A program made the translations under genes and the position numbers. From positions 124,001-188,000 of the forward strand of contig WOAB01000103.1 of NCBI GenBank assembly GCA_027886185.1: 64,000 bases of DNA. The letters are read 5' to 3'. Origin of the DNA: Rheum nobile (Eukaryota; Streptophyta; Magnoliopsida; Caryophyllales; Polygonaceae). The stretch's first letter is position 1. Each line of letters starts with the position of its first letter. Of this stretch, positions 11,311-21,129 are shown in pieces. The notes under the pieces were generated by a model. The model ran no database searches and was not told the origin of the DNA. It was given only the letters and a program-made list of their open reading frames with translations.

Positions 11311-12855
11311 TTAGAGGCGTAAAATGCCCGCCTCAAAAAGTGTCCCTACTTGTTGCAGCCCCCTTAGTTGAAGCGAACGGTGTTCGCCTCAATAAGTGTC
11401 CAAAGGCCCGCCTCTATAAGGATTTTTTCCACTAGTGAAAGCTCCACCCAAACTATGTTTTATGCATTCTTCATCTCCTAAGATGTTACTACTTCTACAA
11501 TATCTACAACTTCTTCTCGCCTAGGCGGCCTTAGGCGAGGTCCTAGGCGGTGGATGACCGCCTAGCGCCTAGACGAGGCTTAGGCGGCCCTAGGCGGGGA
11601 TTTTTAGAACATTGTTTGTTGACACACCCTATTGAATATGTTGTTTTGTCGGACTTCTTCACCCTAAGTTGGAAACAATCCTTCAAAGTAATTGCAGTTA
11701 ACACATCTTTCAACTCTTTCTTGGTATTAAATATATCTCCCATCTTTATCATATTATAAGCCGCGTGCTTTACTTCATCATCTTCGAATTTGACCCATTC
11801 ACCATCCTCATCCATTGGTCGGTAATACCTCTCTTCAGCTTCAGCTACAACATTCATAAAATCGGAGTCCATTTCCTCCTCGCTAAGGCCTATATTGTCA
11901 CCAAGGTTATCATTCATAAAATCGTTGTAGCCTTCTGCTTCAATGTCACCAAGGATGTCCTTTTTCATTTGTTTGATCATCGTCAGCAATAACGACCAGG
12001 TCACAGCCCGTGTGCTTTGTTGCAGAAACAAGAACTTTTTCGTCGTCGCTGCTTAGTGACCCCCTTTGCTTGGTTGCAACTTCTTCATCATCGCTGCTTA
12101 GTGAGACAACTTCAGCTGGTGTTGATTTCTCACAAAACCATTTTCTTACATCATCCCTCTTCCTTTTCCGGTCATTATCGACATATGTCATGTCATCCAT
12201 CCAAGACGGTCCCCTTGCATCTTGATGAACATTATCATGCAGTATATCATCTAATATCATGTCACCCATGTTGGTTTCACCTTCCACAGTTCAGACAGGA
12301 GATTGTGTATGTGTTACCAATGTTGGGGGTGCACTTAACTCTACATCGATACAAGGTTTCTCCTCAAAAAACTCCTCAAACAAGTTATTTGCACCCTTCA
12401 CTTTCAAGCTTGCATAAAGTGCTATCGGTCAGACCCCCTCTTTACAAGATTTCATATTAAGAAATCTGAATGCTTCAAGATCATCGTTGTCAGTAAGATC
12501 AAAAGGTGGTAGATTTGCTTTGAAAGCTGAAGTGTAACTCAACTTTAAACAAAACATATCATGATCAACAGCAAGCTTTTCGGATATTTTTATCCATAAC
12601 TCTTGAAACCTTGAGGTCTTTGAGACCATAATTTCGTTAGCCTTCTGCGGGCCTTCATAGGTCCAAGTTTCACCACGCAACTTCCACTCCCCATCGCTAA
12701 TCAAAGACATCACGAACTTTGTTCGACCTAAGGTCAACAAAAAGTAACAGTAAGAATACAAGTGCCAGTTAATAGGCATTTTCAACTCTTACAACAATAA
12801 CAACTTACCCATGCCGTATTCAATATTTGATAAGATTCCCTTCTTCTGAACAACT

Positions 12856-12965
12856 AACAGGTATGGCAGGATTCTTTCTCGCTAAAGAAAGGGGAATGAC
12901 GTTTAATGAAGTGTGGCAGGACTCTTTCTCGCTAAAGAAAGGGGAATAACGTTTAATGAAGTGTG
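12856..12965. repeat. 50-bp tandem duplication
   Basis: A unit starting GGCAGGATTCTTTCTCGC and ending TTTAATGAAGTGT occurs twice in direct succession with two or three differences. A third, diverged start (GGTAGGATTAAAG) follows. It lies in the presumed 5' region of the MULE relic. Confidence 0.85.
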
Positions 12966-13454
12966 GTAGGATTAAAGAAGAAGAAACAAGAGGAATTGAG
13001 ATGGATGAAGTCTGGCAGAAATTTCGAAGATGAAGATTAAAGTTGCCAAGTAACAAAGGTAAAGTTTTGGGGAACATTTTTTTAGAGGGAAAATTGGACT
13101 GATTGATGTGACATGTGTTTTATAAGGTTGTACTTTTATATTTCCCCTTGTACTTTTTTCTTTCTTTTTTCTTTCTTTCACGTTTTGCTTCTTCTTTTAT
13201 CATGTCAGAATTTTCTTATTCTTTTATTCTTTTTTCATTTTACTTGTTTATTAAAAAAATCGGGTATTATTTCTTTTTACTTTCTTTTACCTTTATTTTT
13301 ATGGAAATGAAAAGATTTTCCAGTTTTTTGTATTTAAAAGAAAATGTAAATACAAATTGCATGAGTACCTAATTATGCATGCTTGTAATACCAAAAGCAA
13401 CAATCTTATTTTTGCTAAATCCAACTTCCAAATGAGTATTTTTGCTAAAAGGCC
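12966..13454. other. AT-rich region without a recognisable gene
   Basis: Long pyrimidine-rich and T-rich stretches (about 13130-13330). Short ORFs here are low-complexity products. Nothing supports a gene. Confidence 0.6.
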
Positions 13455-14105
13455 CATATCTTATAAGGTATTTTATTCAAATTGATTTTTTGTTTGAATT
13501 TTATGAATTTGATATATGAAATTCCAAATTACATGTGTACAAATGAAGATTGAAGAGTTTATGAGTTGTTTGTTGAGGTTGAAAAGAATTGGGTATAAGA
13601 ATCCATTTATCTTTTTATTGATTTCTTTTGCAAACTTAATAATTTGGGGCAAATATAATGTTTACAAGTATTTTGCGAAATGCATACATACCTCAGGATT
13701 ACCACGTAAAAATCCACGATTTGGATCTTGTTTGGCACAAGTGAATAAGTGATACACAATAAAAATAATTGTATTCACAATTCTTGTAGTTGGATGTTGT
13801 TTTAGCGAGAGGTAAAAGAAACCTATTTAAAGGTCATTTCAAGAGTAATACATTAGAATCCAATAACGTGATGAGCCACTATTATACGCAGGCATGAGTT
13901 TTTTTTTTGATAAAGTTGACATGAGTTGGAGAATATGTATTGTATTTTTTAATCCGCTAAGTTTAATACACACACTTTTTTTCTACATACATTTTGATAG
14001 TCCACCGTATAGTTGACCTCGTTAATTCTTACTTGTACTAACACTGTTAACTCATCTGCATTAAGTGAAAAAATCAACCATTTGTGCAAAACGAATATCG
14101 GGAGG
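13455..14105. repeat. Tandem duplication upstream of RECG, unit 1
   Basis: The first 425 bases (13455-13880) are repeated at 14392-14858, and the following 215 (about 13890-14105) at 20744-20925. Unit 1 is therefore an uninterrupted version of a sequence whose second copy is split by the MULE at 14859-20733. Shared landmarks are TTATAAGGTATTTTATTCA at the start and AACGAATATCGGGAG at the end. Confidence 0.9.
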
Positions 14106-14391
14106 GGGGCAAACATCCCCATGCCAAAACATTCACATAGAAACCCAATTTTTCTGGATTCATCGATGTCAAATGCTCAAACCGTAAACCGATAGTCAGC
14201 CTCTGGTCTGTAGTGTACCATTCACATGTAACTAATGCTTGTGAAAAGTGAGATCGAACTTCTTCAAATCGAAGATGATTAACGATCTCAACAATGGCGG
14301 AGATAAAGGTGGAATATTGTTGAAAATGTCGAGACAAAGAAGGACGAGTATCGATAGAGTTCTCGAGGATCTCGATGCACTTGATGGTATA
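14106..14391. other. Unrecognised spacer between duplication units
   Basis: No family recognised. On the plus strand a short open segment starts at ATG 14327 (MSRQRRTSIDRVLEDLDALD) and runs into the duplicated sequence. On the minus strand an 87-codon ORF (14074-14337) has unbiased composition that could be a protein fragment. Neither has a clear start context or conserved motif that I know. Confidence 0.3.
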
Positions 14392-14858
14392 ATATCTTAT
14401 AAGGTATTTTATTCAGATTGATTTTTTGTTTTAATTTTATGAATTTGATATATGAAATTCCAAATCACATGTGTACAAATGAAGATTGACGAGTTTATGA
14501 GTTGTTTGTTGAGGTTGAAAAGTATTGGGTATAAGAATTCATTTAATTTTTTGAAAAAACAAAGAGAATCCATTAATCTTTTTATTGATTTCTTTTGCAA
14601 ACTAAATAATTTGGGTCAAATATAACGTTTAAAAGTATTTTGCGAAATGCATACATACCTCAAGATTACCGCATAAAAATCCACGATTTGGATCTTGTTT
14701 GACACAAGTGAATAAGTGATACACAATAAAAATAATTATATTCACAATTCTTTTAGTTGGATGTTGTTTTAGCAAGAGGTAAAAAAAACCTATTTAAAGA
14801 TCATTTCAAGAGTAATACATTAGAATCCAATAGTGTGATTAGCCACTATCATAAGTAG
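14392..14858. repeat. Tandem duplication upstream of RECG, unit 2 (left part)
   Basis: About 90% identical to 13455-13880, with a small insertion near 14545. It ends in TCATAAGTAG, which recurs at 20734-20743 on the far side of the MULE. Confidence 0.9.
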
Positions 14859-15178
14859 GAGAGATGATCAAATGAGCACAAGGGCTATAGTAAGCATTGG
14901 GCATTAATTCTAGCCATCCACGTGTCTCCATCCACCGGCTGTGAATCTTCCATCATTTAACATCAAAACCCTACACGGAGGGGCATTTTCGTACTTTTCC
15001 CTTTCATTTGTTCTGTTGCATGTTTCCTTCGATTTGCTCTCGTCTCTCTTGGCGACTAAGCTGTTCCTCAATCGCCATTGAATCAGTTATTCGTCGCGCT
15101 CCTCGTAGTTGTTTTGTTGCTCGATCTCGCATTGTTTAATCTATTCAGGCTTTCAGATTGATTCGCATAGGTGTATCC

Positions 15179-17849
15179 ATGGATTCTGGTAAGTTAATCT
15201 CGCTTTTGTAGTTGTACGGTTTCTAGGGTTTTAGACTTCCTATACAGTTTATTCAACATGGATTCGTCTCGCATTTGGACAATCTATAGAATCATAATAT
15301 TCAATTGATTCCTTGTGGCGTTTCTATTGTGTTCTTTGGCAGATTCGTTTTCACGTTTTCATAGTTAGGTTTTGTCAATCATAATATTCAATTGTGTTTT
15401 TCTTCGTGTTTATAGTCGTATTTTCTGATGTTTTTCCATTGATTGCTCGTGTGAACTCGATTTATATTTTGTTTGCTCTGTGTTGTGTATTGTGTTTCTG
15501 TGTTATATCTATTTGATTGTGCTCGATTGTTTTGAACCTATACCTTATACAATTGAACCTCATTTGTTGTATGTCCTGTATGTTTGCAGTGCCTGGAAGT
15601 GGGTCTGTTGGTGCTAGTGGTAGTGTATCCTTGGATCAGAGTTCTCCTAGTTCATATCCAAGTGATTCGGACACTGAGATGTCATCGGATTTATCCGTTA
15701 CGCGATTATCTCAAGGTGGATCGGTGTACCACATTCCAATCTGTGTTGATTCTCTGAAACCAGTTGTTGGTATGTTGTTCGGGTCATTGGGGGAAGCGAT
15801 TGATTTTTACAAGGCATATGCACTGGAATGTGGCTTTGTTGTGAGGCTCGGTGGATCACGCATGGCAGGAAATGTGGTTGCACTGAAGTACTTGCATTGC
15901 ACCAGACAAGGTTTTAAAACTGGCTAGAACAACACAAAGCGCATGCGCCGACGTCCTTCAAACATAGTTGGTTGTAAGGCGAAACTCACCCTCACTTTTG
16001 CGGGCAACCAAGGCTACAAAGTAACAGCGTTTGAAGATCGCCACACTCATGAAATGGTTGTTGGTAAGGATAAACAGTTTATGAAGTCTATGAGGAAGCT
16101 GGACTTTGGACATAAAAAGTTTGTGATGGATTGTGAGAAAGCCCACATCGGTCTAGTTAGGTCTCATAGGATATTCAAGGAACTCGTGGGCGGCTACTCC
16201 CAAGTTGGTGCATCAGCTGTTGACTTCAAGAACTACCGGCGAGATATGTTGGCTTACATAGGTGGTTCCGATGCTCAGATGACGATCAACCGTCTGTTCA
16301 ACAAAAAAGAACTTTGCCCTGCGTTCTTCTTTGAGTACGACGTGGATTCTTGTGATCGTTTGACACGTTTATTTTGGGCTGATCCTGTGTCTCGCAAGAA
16401 CTTCTCTCTCTTCGGCGACGTTGTATCGTTTGATGCTACGTACCGTACCAACAAGTTATTTTCTATCCTTCTTCATTGCATTGTTCCTGTTCTATTTTAC
16501 AGTGCAACCAACCTTCAATTTAATGTTTTTCGTTCTTTTAATGTTAAGTTCATTGGATGAACCTCTTAGTTATATTGAATGAACCTCTCTGTTGAAACTG
16601 ATGAACCTCGTATACAAACTGATGAACCTAGTGTGAAATCCAATCCTATTGCTATCTACATATTCCAGTCTGTTTGCTGAGGTCCCAAATGAACCTGCAA
16701 GACAACACCAATAAACCTGGTCCATTTTTAAAGTGTCTAACCTATTCTATTTCTGATGAACCTGTTACTTATACTCAATGAACCTGTTAGTTGTAAATGA
16801 TAAAGCTCTTAGTTATATTGAATGAACCTCTTTGTTGAAACTGATCAACCTCGTATGCAAACTGATGAACCTAGTGTGCAATCCAATCCTATTGCTATCT
16901 ACATATTCCAGTCTGTTTACTGAGGTCCCAAATGAACCTGTAAGACAACACCAATGAACCTGGTCTATTTTTGAAGTGTCTAACCTATTCTATTTCTGAT
17001 GAACCTATTACTTATACTCAATGATCCTGTTAGTTGTAAATGATGAACCTCTTAGTTATATTGAATGAACCTCATTGTGTATTCATTCTAATCAACCTCA
17101 TTGTGTACTTATGAATCCTGATTTGATTGCTCTTTTTATTACACACTGTTTTGAGTGTTTTTATCCCTTTTTCTTATTCATAGTTGGCTTTGTGTACATC
17201 TGTTTCATATAGGTACAATCTGATTTTCATACCATTCACCGGGCTAGACCATCACAAGTCGAGTGTCACTTTTGCGGCTGGTTTAATTTTCAAGGAAGAT
17301 GTGGGATCATACGTTTGGTTGCTGGAGAAATTCAAGGCAGCTATGGTGCACGAGCTAAAGGTTATAGTTACAGACCAAGACCTGTCCATGAAGTCGGCTA
17401 TTGAACAAGTTTTCCCGCGTTCGCGCCACAGGCTTTGTATGTGGCACATCATGAAGAAAGTGCCCGCAAAGACCAAGTACGACAATGCTGCTGGTTCAGA
17501 ATTTAGGACTAGGCTGGACAACATTGTGTGGACCCATGACCTTTCACCCTCAGAGTTTGAGACACAGTGGGCTGCGTTGCTTGATGAATTCCCACTGGTG
17601 AAGCGGAGGTGGTTTGATGACATGTTTGCAATCCGACAATTTTGGATCCCATCCTACTTCAGGGATGTGATGTTTGACGGTCTGCTTAGAACTACTTCTG
17701 TTTCGGAATCTGCAAACAGTTACTTTGGTCACTTCAGTGACAGATACTACCGCCTAGTCGAGTTGCAAGGCAGCCCCAATGAACCTGGTCGATTTTTGAA
17801 GTGTATAACCTATTCTATGTCTGATGAACATGTTCCTTATACTCAATGA
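15179..17849 (+). pseudogene. FAR1/Jittery-type MULE transposase relic
   Basis: A short first exon (ATG 15179, MDS, donor GTAAGT at 15189) joins in frame to an exon starting at 15590. A FAR1-type zinc-binding domain spans about 15770-16050 (GEAIDFYKAYALECGFVVR), with an in-frame TAG at 15925. The MULE catalytic domain begins at about 16360 with VVSFDATYRTN (first Asp) and is interrupted at 16556 by TGAACC repeats. It resumes at about 17215 with GLDHHKSSVTFAAGL, VIVTDQDLSMKSAI (second Asp) and HRLCMWHIMKK, followed by a SVSESANSYFG block. From about 17766 the reading frame is only translated repeat sequence; the C-terminal SWIM region is absent. FHY3/FAR1 host factors derive from such transposases, but the stop and truncation mark this as element debris. 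Confidence 0.85.
16556..17110. repeat. TGAACCT-rich repeat array 1 (inside the transposase gene)
   Basis: Dozens of TGAACCT words are spaced 15-40 bp apart. At a higher level a unit of about 242 bp is duplicated (about 16561-16802 and 16803-17045, more than 93% identical) with a third partial copy after it. It lies between the first and second catalytic-Asp exons, so it is probably intronic. Confidence 0.9.
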
Positions 17850-17990
17850 ACCTGTTAGTTGTAAATGATGAACCTAGTAGTTATAACTAATGAACCCAAT
17901 GCTTGGACAGAGTACACTCACTACTAAATGTTGCTACAAGTCAAAACCAATGATCCTGCATTAGAAAATAAATGAACCTGCAAGACACAG
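17766..17990. repeat. TGAACCT-rich repeat array 2
   Basis: About 110 bp from 17766 match the internal part of array 1 (AATGAACCTGGTC, then GAAGTGT and CTATTCTAT), followed by more dispersed TGAACC words. It replaces the 3' end of the transposase gene. Confidence 0.88.
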
Positions 17991-17999
17991 TAGTGGATG

Positions 18000-20316
18000 T
18001 TTTTTACAAAAAAAATTAAACAAGAGTTTTTTACCACAAGGAAGACGATTGGGCCTCTGAAGAACCTCTCTTTCTTGGCCTTCCATTCGGTTGTTGTATG
18101 AGGCAAGACACTTATTATAAACCGACACCAGTTGTATCCCTTTACGTCCTCAACGTTGCTGATCATCATGTGCTGAGGAATAGTTCCTTTTTGGTTGCTC
18201 TCGACGAGGACATACATGAACATGACGAGGAACAACCTTTTGAACCAGAGTTTGTCGGTGCAGGTTTTGAGCTTGGCTGCCAGATGACTTGGCCTGATTT
18301 GCTTGATGTTGTCAAAATATTATTTCCATTCCTTTATAATGGCGTCGTCATCAGCCTCTTTGCCTCTCCTTTCCACTGTCCTCTGGCCTCTAGGGATCAT
18401 GAGCACCCTCTGGACTTCATCCTCTGTCACCTTAATGGTACTGCCATCCCCCAGCTTTATCTCACACTTGACCTCATCATAGTGTTCAAGGATCCAAAAT
18501 GCGAGGCAGTGGAACTCCTTTAATCTTTAAATCCAGCAAGCTTTCAAATCCCATCTCCCTAATCCACACCTTAGCATGTGCCTTCCTGTTTTCAGGGATA
18601 GCTTCCAGTGCATTGACAAAGACTTTTGGGATATTTCTAGTGCTCAACCACATGTACTTGGAGCCATCGTCTTCTGTCTTTATCTTGAGGTGGACATGGA
18701 TTATCTCCAACTCCTTGCTGTCCTTTGTTTCTCTCTGGTTCTCCTTTTTTTTCTTGGTGATTAACAACTTCATCTCTCCTCTTTCCTTCACTACAGCCCA
18801 TTTTCCTTTGTTGGTCTTCTTGGCTGTTTCTTCCTTGTCAACCTCAATTTTCCTTTTCCCCTTGTCCTTTCTCCCTTCAATCTCTGTAGTCTTTGGTTTC
18901 TTCCTCAAAATTTCCTCAAACTCCTCTTCACTGGAACTCCCTAACTGAACTGCTGCATCTGGCTGAATTGCAGCCATTGACCTTGTGGTTGGTTTTGTTG
19001 GTTGTACGTCGTCGGAACCGCCCGATGACGTTGTGTCATTGGTCTCCTGCGAAGATGTTGTGCCACGCTGGAGAAGGTGTTGACTTGCAACGACTGATAT
19101 AGTGCATGGTCTGGTGGATGGTGTGTTTTCAGAACTCTGAGATGAACTGCTCTTCTTCTCTTCATGTGAGCTGAGGCTTTCTTTGTCTTCAACCTCCTTA
19201 CCTTTCCCCTTGCCTTCTACTTCTAAATGCAATTCATCTGCTTGTATGGTTGGTGTCTCTGCAGTGGTGTTGCCTGGTGTAGAAGATTGAGAAAACTTCT
19301 CATCTTCAGGTTTTTCTTCAGAGTTTGCTATTTCGGTACACTGCTTTTTTTGTGGAGGTCCCTTCAAAACCTTGTTCCCTGACTGTCTCTCTCTCTTAAT
19401 ACTCCTCATCTTTTGTCTCAGCGTTCTTGTGCCTTTTTTAGTTGGTGTTGTGCTCTTTTGGTGCTGTGTTCTCTTTACAACAGATTTGTTCGCAGAGATT
19501 ATCCTTACCAGTGGAATGTCATCACTGCTTGTACTCTCTGTACTCTCGTATGACACCTCAATGTCTTTGTGTGTAAGCCTTTTTCGTTGTCGCGATTGTC
19601 TAGTTGAGCCTGCTAAGAGAAACAGGACAATTGTAAGACCAACTTCAGACTATGAAGTAAACTGTATCAATACCCAGTTTAAATACAACAACTGCATAGA
19701 AGTTCATACACTGTAAAAGCAAATGAACCCCCAACACCTAAAATGAACCCCCAACACCTAAAATGAACCTCAGAAAAACCTAATGAACCCTGTAAAAGCA
19801 AATGAACCCCCAACACCTAAAATGAACCTCAGAAAAACCTAATGAACCCCCAACACCTAAAATGAACCTCAGAAAAACCTAATGAACTCCCAACACCTAA
19901 AATAAACCTCAGAAAAACCTAATGAACCCCCAACACCTAAAATGAACCCCCAACACCTAAAATGAACCTCAGAAAAACCTAATGAACCCCCAACACCTAA
20001 AATGAACCCCAGATAAACCTAATTTTTCATCACAAAGGGATGAACTCTTTAAGAAGATAATGAACCTCCAAGTCCCAGATGAACCTCAGGAAACGACACG
20101 AACATAGAATTCTGAAGACAAAAACAATGTTGCAACGAAAAAAAAATACTGAAGAAACCAAAACAGATTCGCTCTGTGTTTCTAATGGTTCAACAACATT
20201 TAAGAAACTTTCGAATCCTTGATTTTTTAGTAATCTATACGTTTTCGTAAAATTGAAACCCTAAATGTGTTATTCGTACCTCCAAAGTCCTCTCCACTGT
20301 AATCTGTGTCGCTCAT
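18000..20316 (-). pseudogene. Second gene of the MULE (Ser/Lys-rich protein with TE-associated domain)
   Basis: Exon 1 is 20316-20280 (MSDTDYSGEDFG), with donor GTACG. The intron (20279-19610) contains repeat array 3. Exon 2 starts at 19609 and joins in frame (phase 1) to a long ORF reaching 18486. The first about 270 residues are low-complexity and rich in Ser, Thr, Lys and Glu. The last part (IHVHLKIKTEDDGSKYMWLS and following) is compact and resembles the conserved region preceding Ulp1 proteases in plant TE genes. A probable one-base frameshift near 18510 shifts the continuation (AFWILEHYDEVK, then NWCRFIISVLPHTTTEWK) to another frame. A stop near 18310 also occurs, and no Ulp1 catalytic domain is present. 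Function unknown. Confidence 0.6.
19722..20095. repeat. AATGAACCCCCAACACCTAA minisatellite (array 3)
   Basis: Alternating short units AATGAACCCCCAACACCTAA and AATGAACCTCAGAAAAACCT, about 20 bp each, in higher-order pairs of about 40 bp, with roughly 15 units. It lies in intron 1 of the second MULE gene, and all units are in the same plus-strand orientation as arrays 1 and 2. Confidence 0.92.
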
Positions 20317-20743
20317 GTTGTTTTTCGTTGTATTTTATTGTAATTGTTCAAATCAGAGCGTCTGAGTGCGTCGATTGGTGTTTTCCTCTTCAACAATGAA
20401 CGTCTTTCTCAATCGAGTTCTGCTTCTCGTTCAATCGTGGCAAATGGTCTTTCGTCGATTGGTGTTTCGCTCGCCTCACTTTCGTCTCTTCAACTGGTGT
20501 ATATATTTGGTTTCAGAGAGTGTGAGAGGGTCTTGGCGCCGGTTAGGGGTAAGGGCAATCCTGTATTTCCACGTTCAATTTCCTCTAAATTACAAGTTTG
20601 CCACCGCGTCTCAAATCCCCTGATTATCCCGTTTTGCTTCTCGTTCAATCGTGGCCATCCATCTCCTCCATTCTACGGCTGTGATTTGTGTATAGAGTTT
20701 ATCTTAAGGCCTGATTATATCGGAACGGGACTCTCATAAGTAG

Positions 20744-20925
20744 ACATGAGTTTTTTTTATATATTGTATTTTTTATCCACTAAGTTATATACACACTTTT
20801 TTTTCTACATACATTTTGATAGTCCACCATATAGTTGACCTCGTTAATTCTTACTTGTACTAACATTGTTAACTCATCTGCATCAACTGAAAAAATCAAC
20901 CATTTGTGTAAAACGAATATCGGGA
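20744..20925. repeat. Tandem duplication upstream of RECG, unit 2 (right part)
   Basis: Matches about 13890-14105. Continuity with 14392-14858 was broken by the MULE. The region lies immediately upstream of RECG exon 1 and probably contains its core promoter or leader; the relation to the transcription start is not visible. Confidence 0.85.
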
Positions 20926-21129
20926 GCGCAACTTCGTTACTTGGCACACCTTGTTCTTCGCCTTGGCGGATTTTGTTTTTTGGAAATACTAATGGGAGGA
21001 AGAACGTTATTCCGCCGGAGTGTTCGATTTCTCCAGTAGAGAAGAGGCCGCGGGAGAGACATTGACGGCGACAAGGAGCGCGGCAGCGGAGGACATTTGG
21101 AAGTTCGTTCGCCGCCTCCCACGCCTACT

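Larger units (their letters stand above)
9260..11437 (+). mobile_element. CACTA (En/Spm-type) transposon nested in the TIR element
   Basis: The right end reads TTTTTTCCACTAGTG at 11437, the inverse of CACTAGTGGAAAAAA. The left end at 9260 is CTCTAGTGGAAAAAAC, one base off CACTA. The flanking triplet AAA occurs at 9257-9259 and 11438-11440, the 3-bp duplication expected of CACTA elements. Subterminal GAGGCG / CGCCTC words are abundant at both ends. At 2178 bp it lacks a TNP2-type transposase and retains only a Ulp1-like gene relic, so it is a non-autonomous derivative. Confidence 0.85.
9061..11613. mobile_element. TIR DNA transposon inserted in the MULE relic
   Basis: The ends are AATGTTCTAAAAATCGC at 9061 and the inverted GATTTTTAGAACATT ending at 11613. 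Flanks are TTTGTCGAC (9052-9060) and TTTGTTGAC (11615-11623), a duplication of 8-9 bp with one mismatch, depending on whether a terminal C is counted as part of the TIR. Removing 9061-11614 rejoins the MULE transposase frame. Both ends carry clusters of CTAGGCGG-type words as subterminal repeats. Without the nested CACTA element it is only about 375 bp and codes nothing, so it is non-autonomous. The duplication length fits Mutator (9 bp) or hAT (8 bp). Confidence 0.82.
8604..12785 (-). pseudogene. Mutator-like (MULE) transposase relic
   Basis: Read on the minus strand from about 12785. The first block (12785-12429) resembles the N-terminal domain of plant MuDR-type proteins. A linker follows with in-frame stops near 12424 and 12286. 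Next is the MuDR DNA-binding domain (about 11790-11640: IFNTKKELKD, then LRVKKSDKTTYSI). The frame is cut at 11614 by a TIR element and resumes at 9051 with a cysteine-containing ACTFGCRGS block and a HNHNKHAT block. It ends near 8604 (MNLGSHTAITT), just before the catalytic DDE region. The missing 3' half meets the truncated gypsy integrase directly. Frameshifts and stops make it a pseudogene. Confidence 0.78.
14859..20733. mobile_element. Mutator-like element carrying a FAR1-type transposase and a second convergent gene
   Basis: Flanked by TCATAAGTAG at 14849-14858 and 20734-20743, i.e. a 9-bp Mutator-size duplication plus one matching base. Unit 1 at 13455-14105 is the paralogous empty site and confirms both ends. 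The termini start GAG and end CTC but have no long inverted repeat, as in non-TIR MULEs. It holds a transposase relic (+, 15179-17849) and a second gene (-, 20316 to about 18000), arranged convergently, with TGAACC-type tandem repeats in introns of both. The right end lies only about 400 bp upstream of the RECG start codon. Confidence 0.85.

Noticed and set aside
14074..14337. Minus-strand 87-codon ORF as a possible gene
   Set aside because: It crosses the end of the duplicated unit, lacks a recognised motif, and has no supported start; kept only as an unexplained segment.
19722..20095. Regular direct repeats resembling a CRISPR array
   Set aside because: Units are contiguous with no unique spacers and lie in an intron of a plant transposon; this is a minisatellite.
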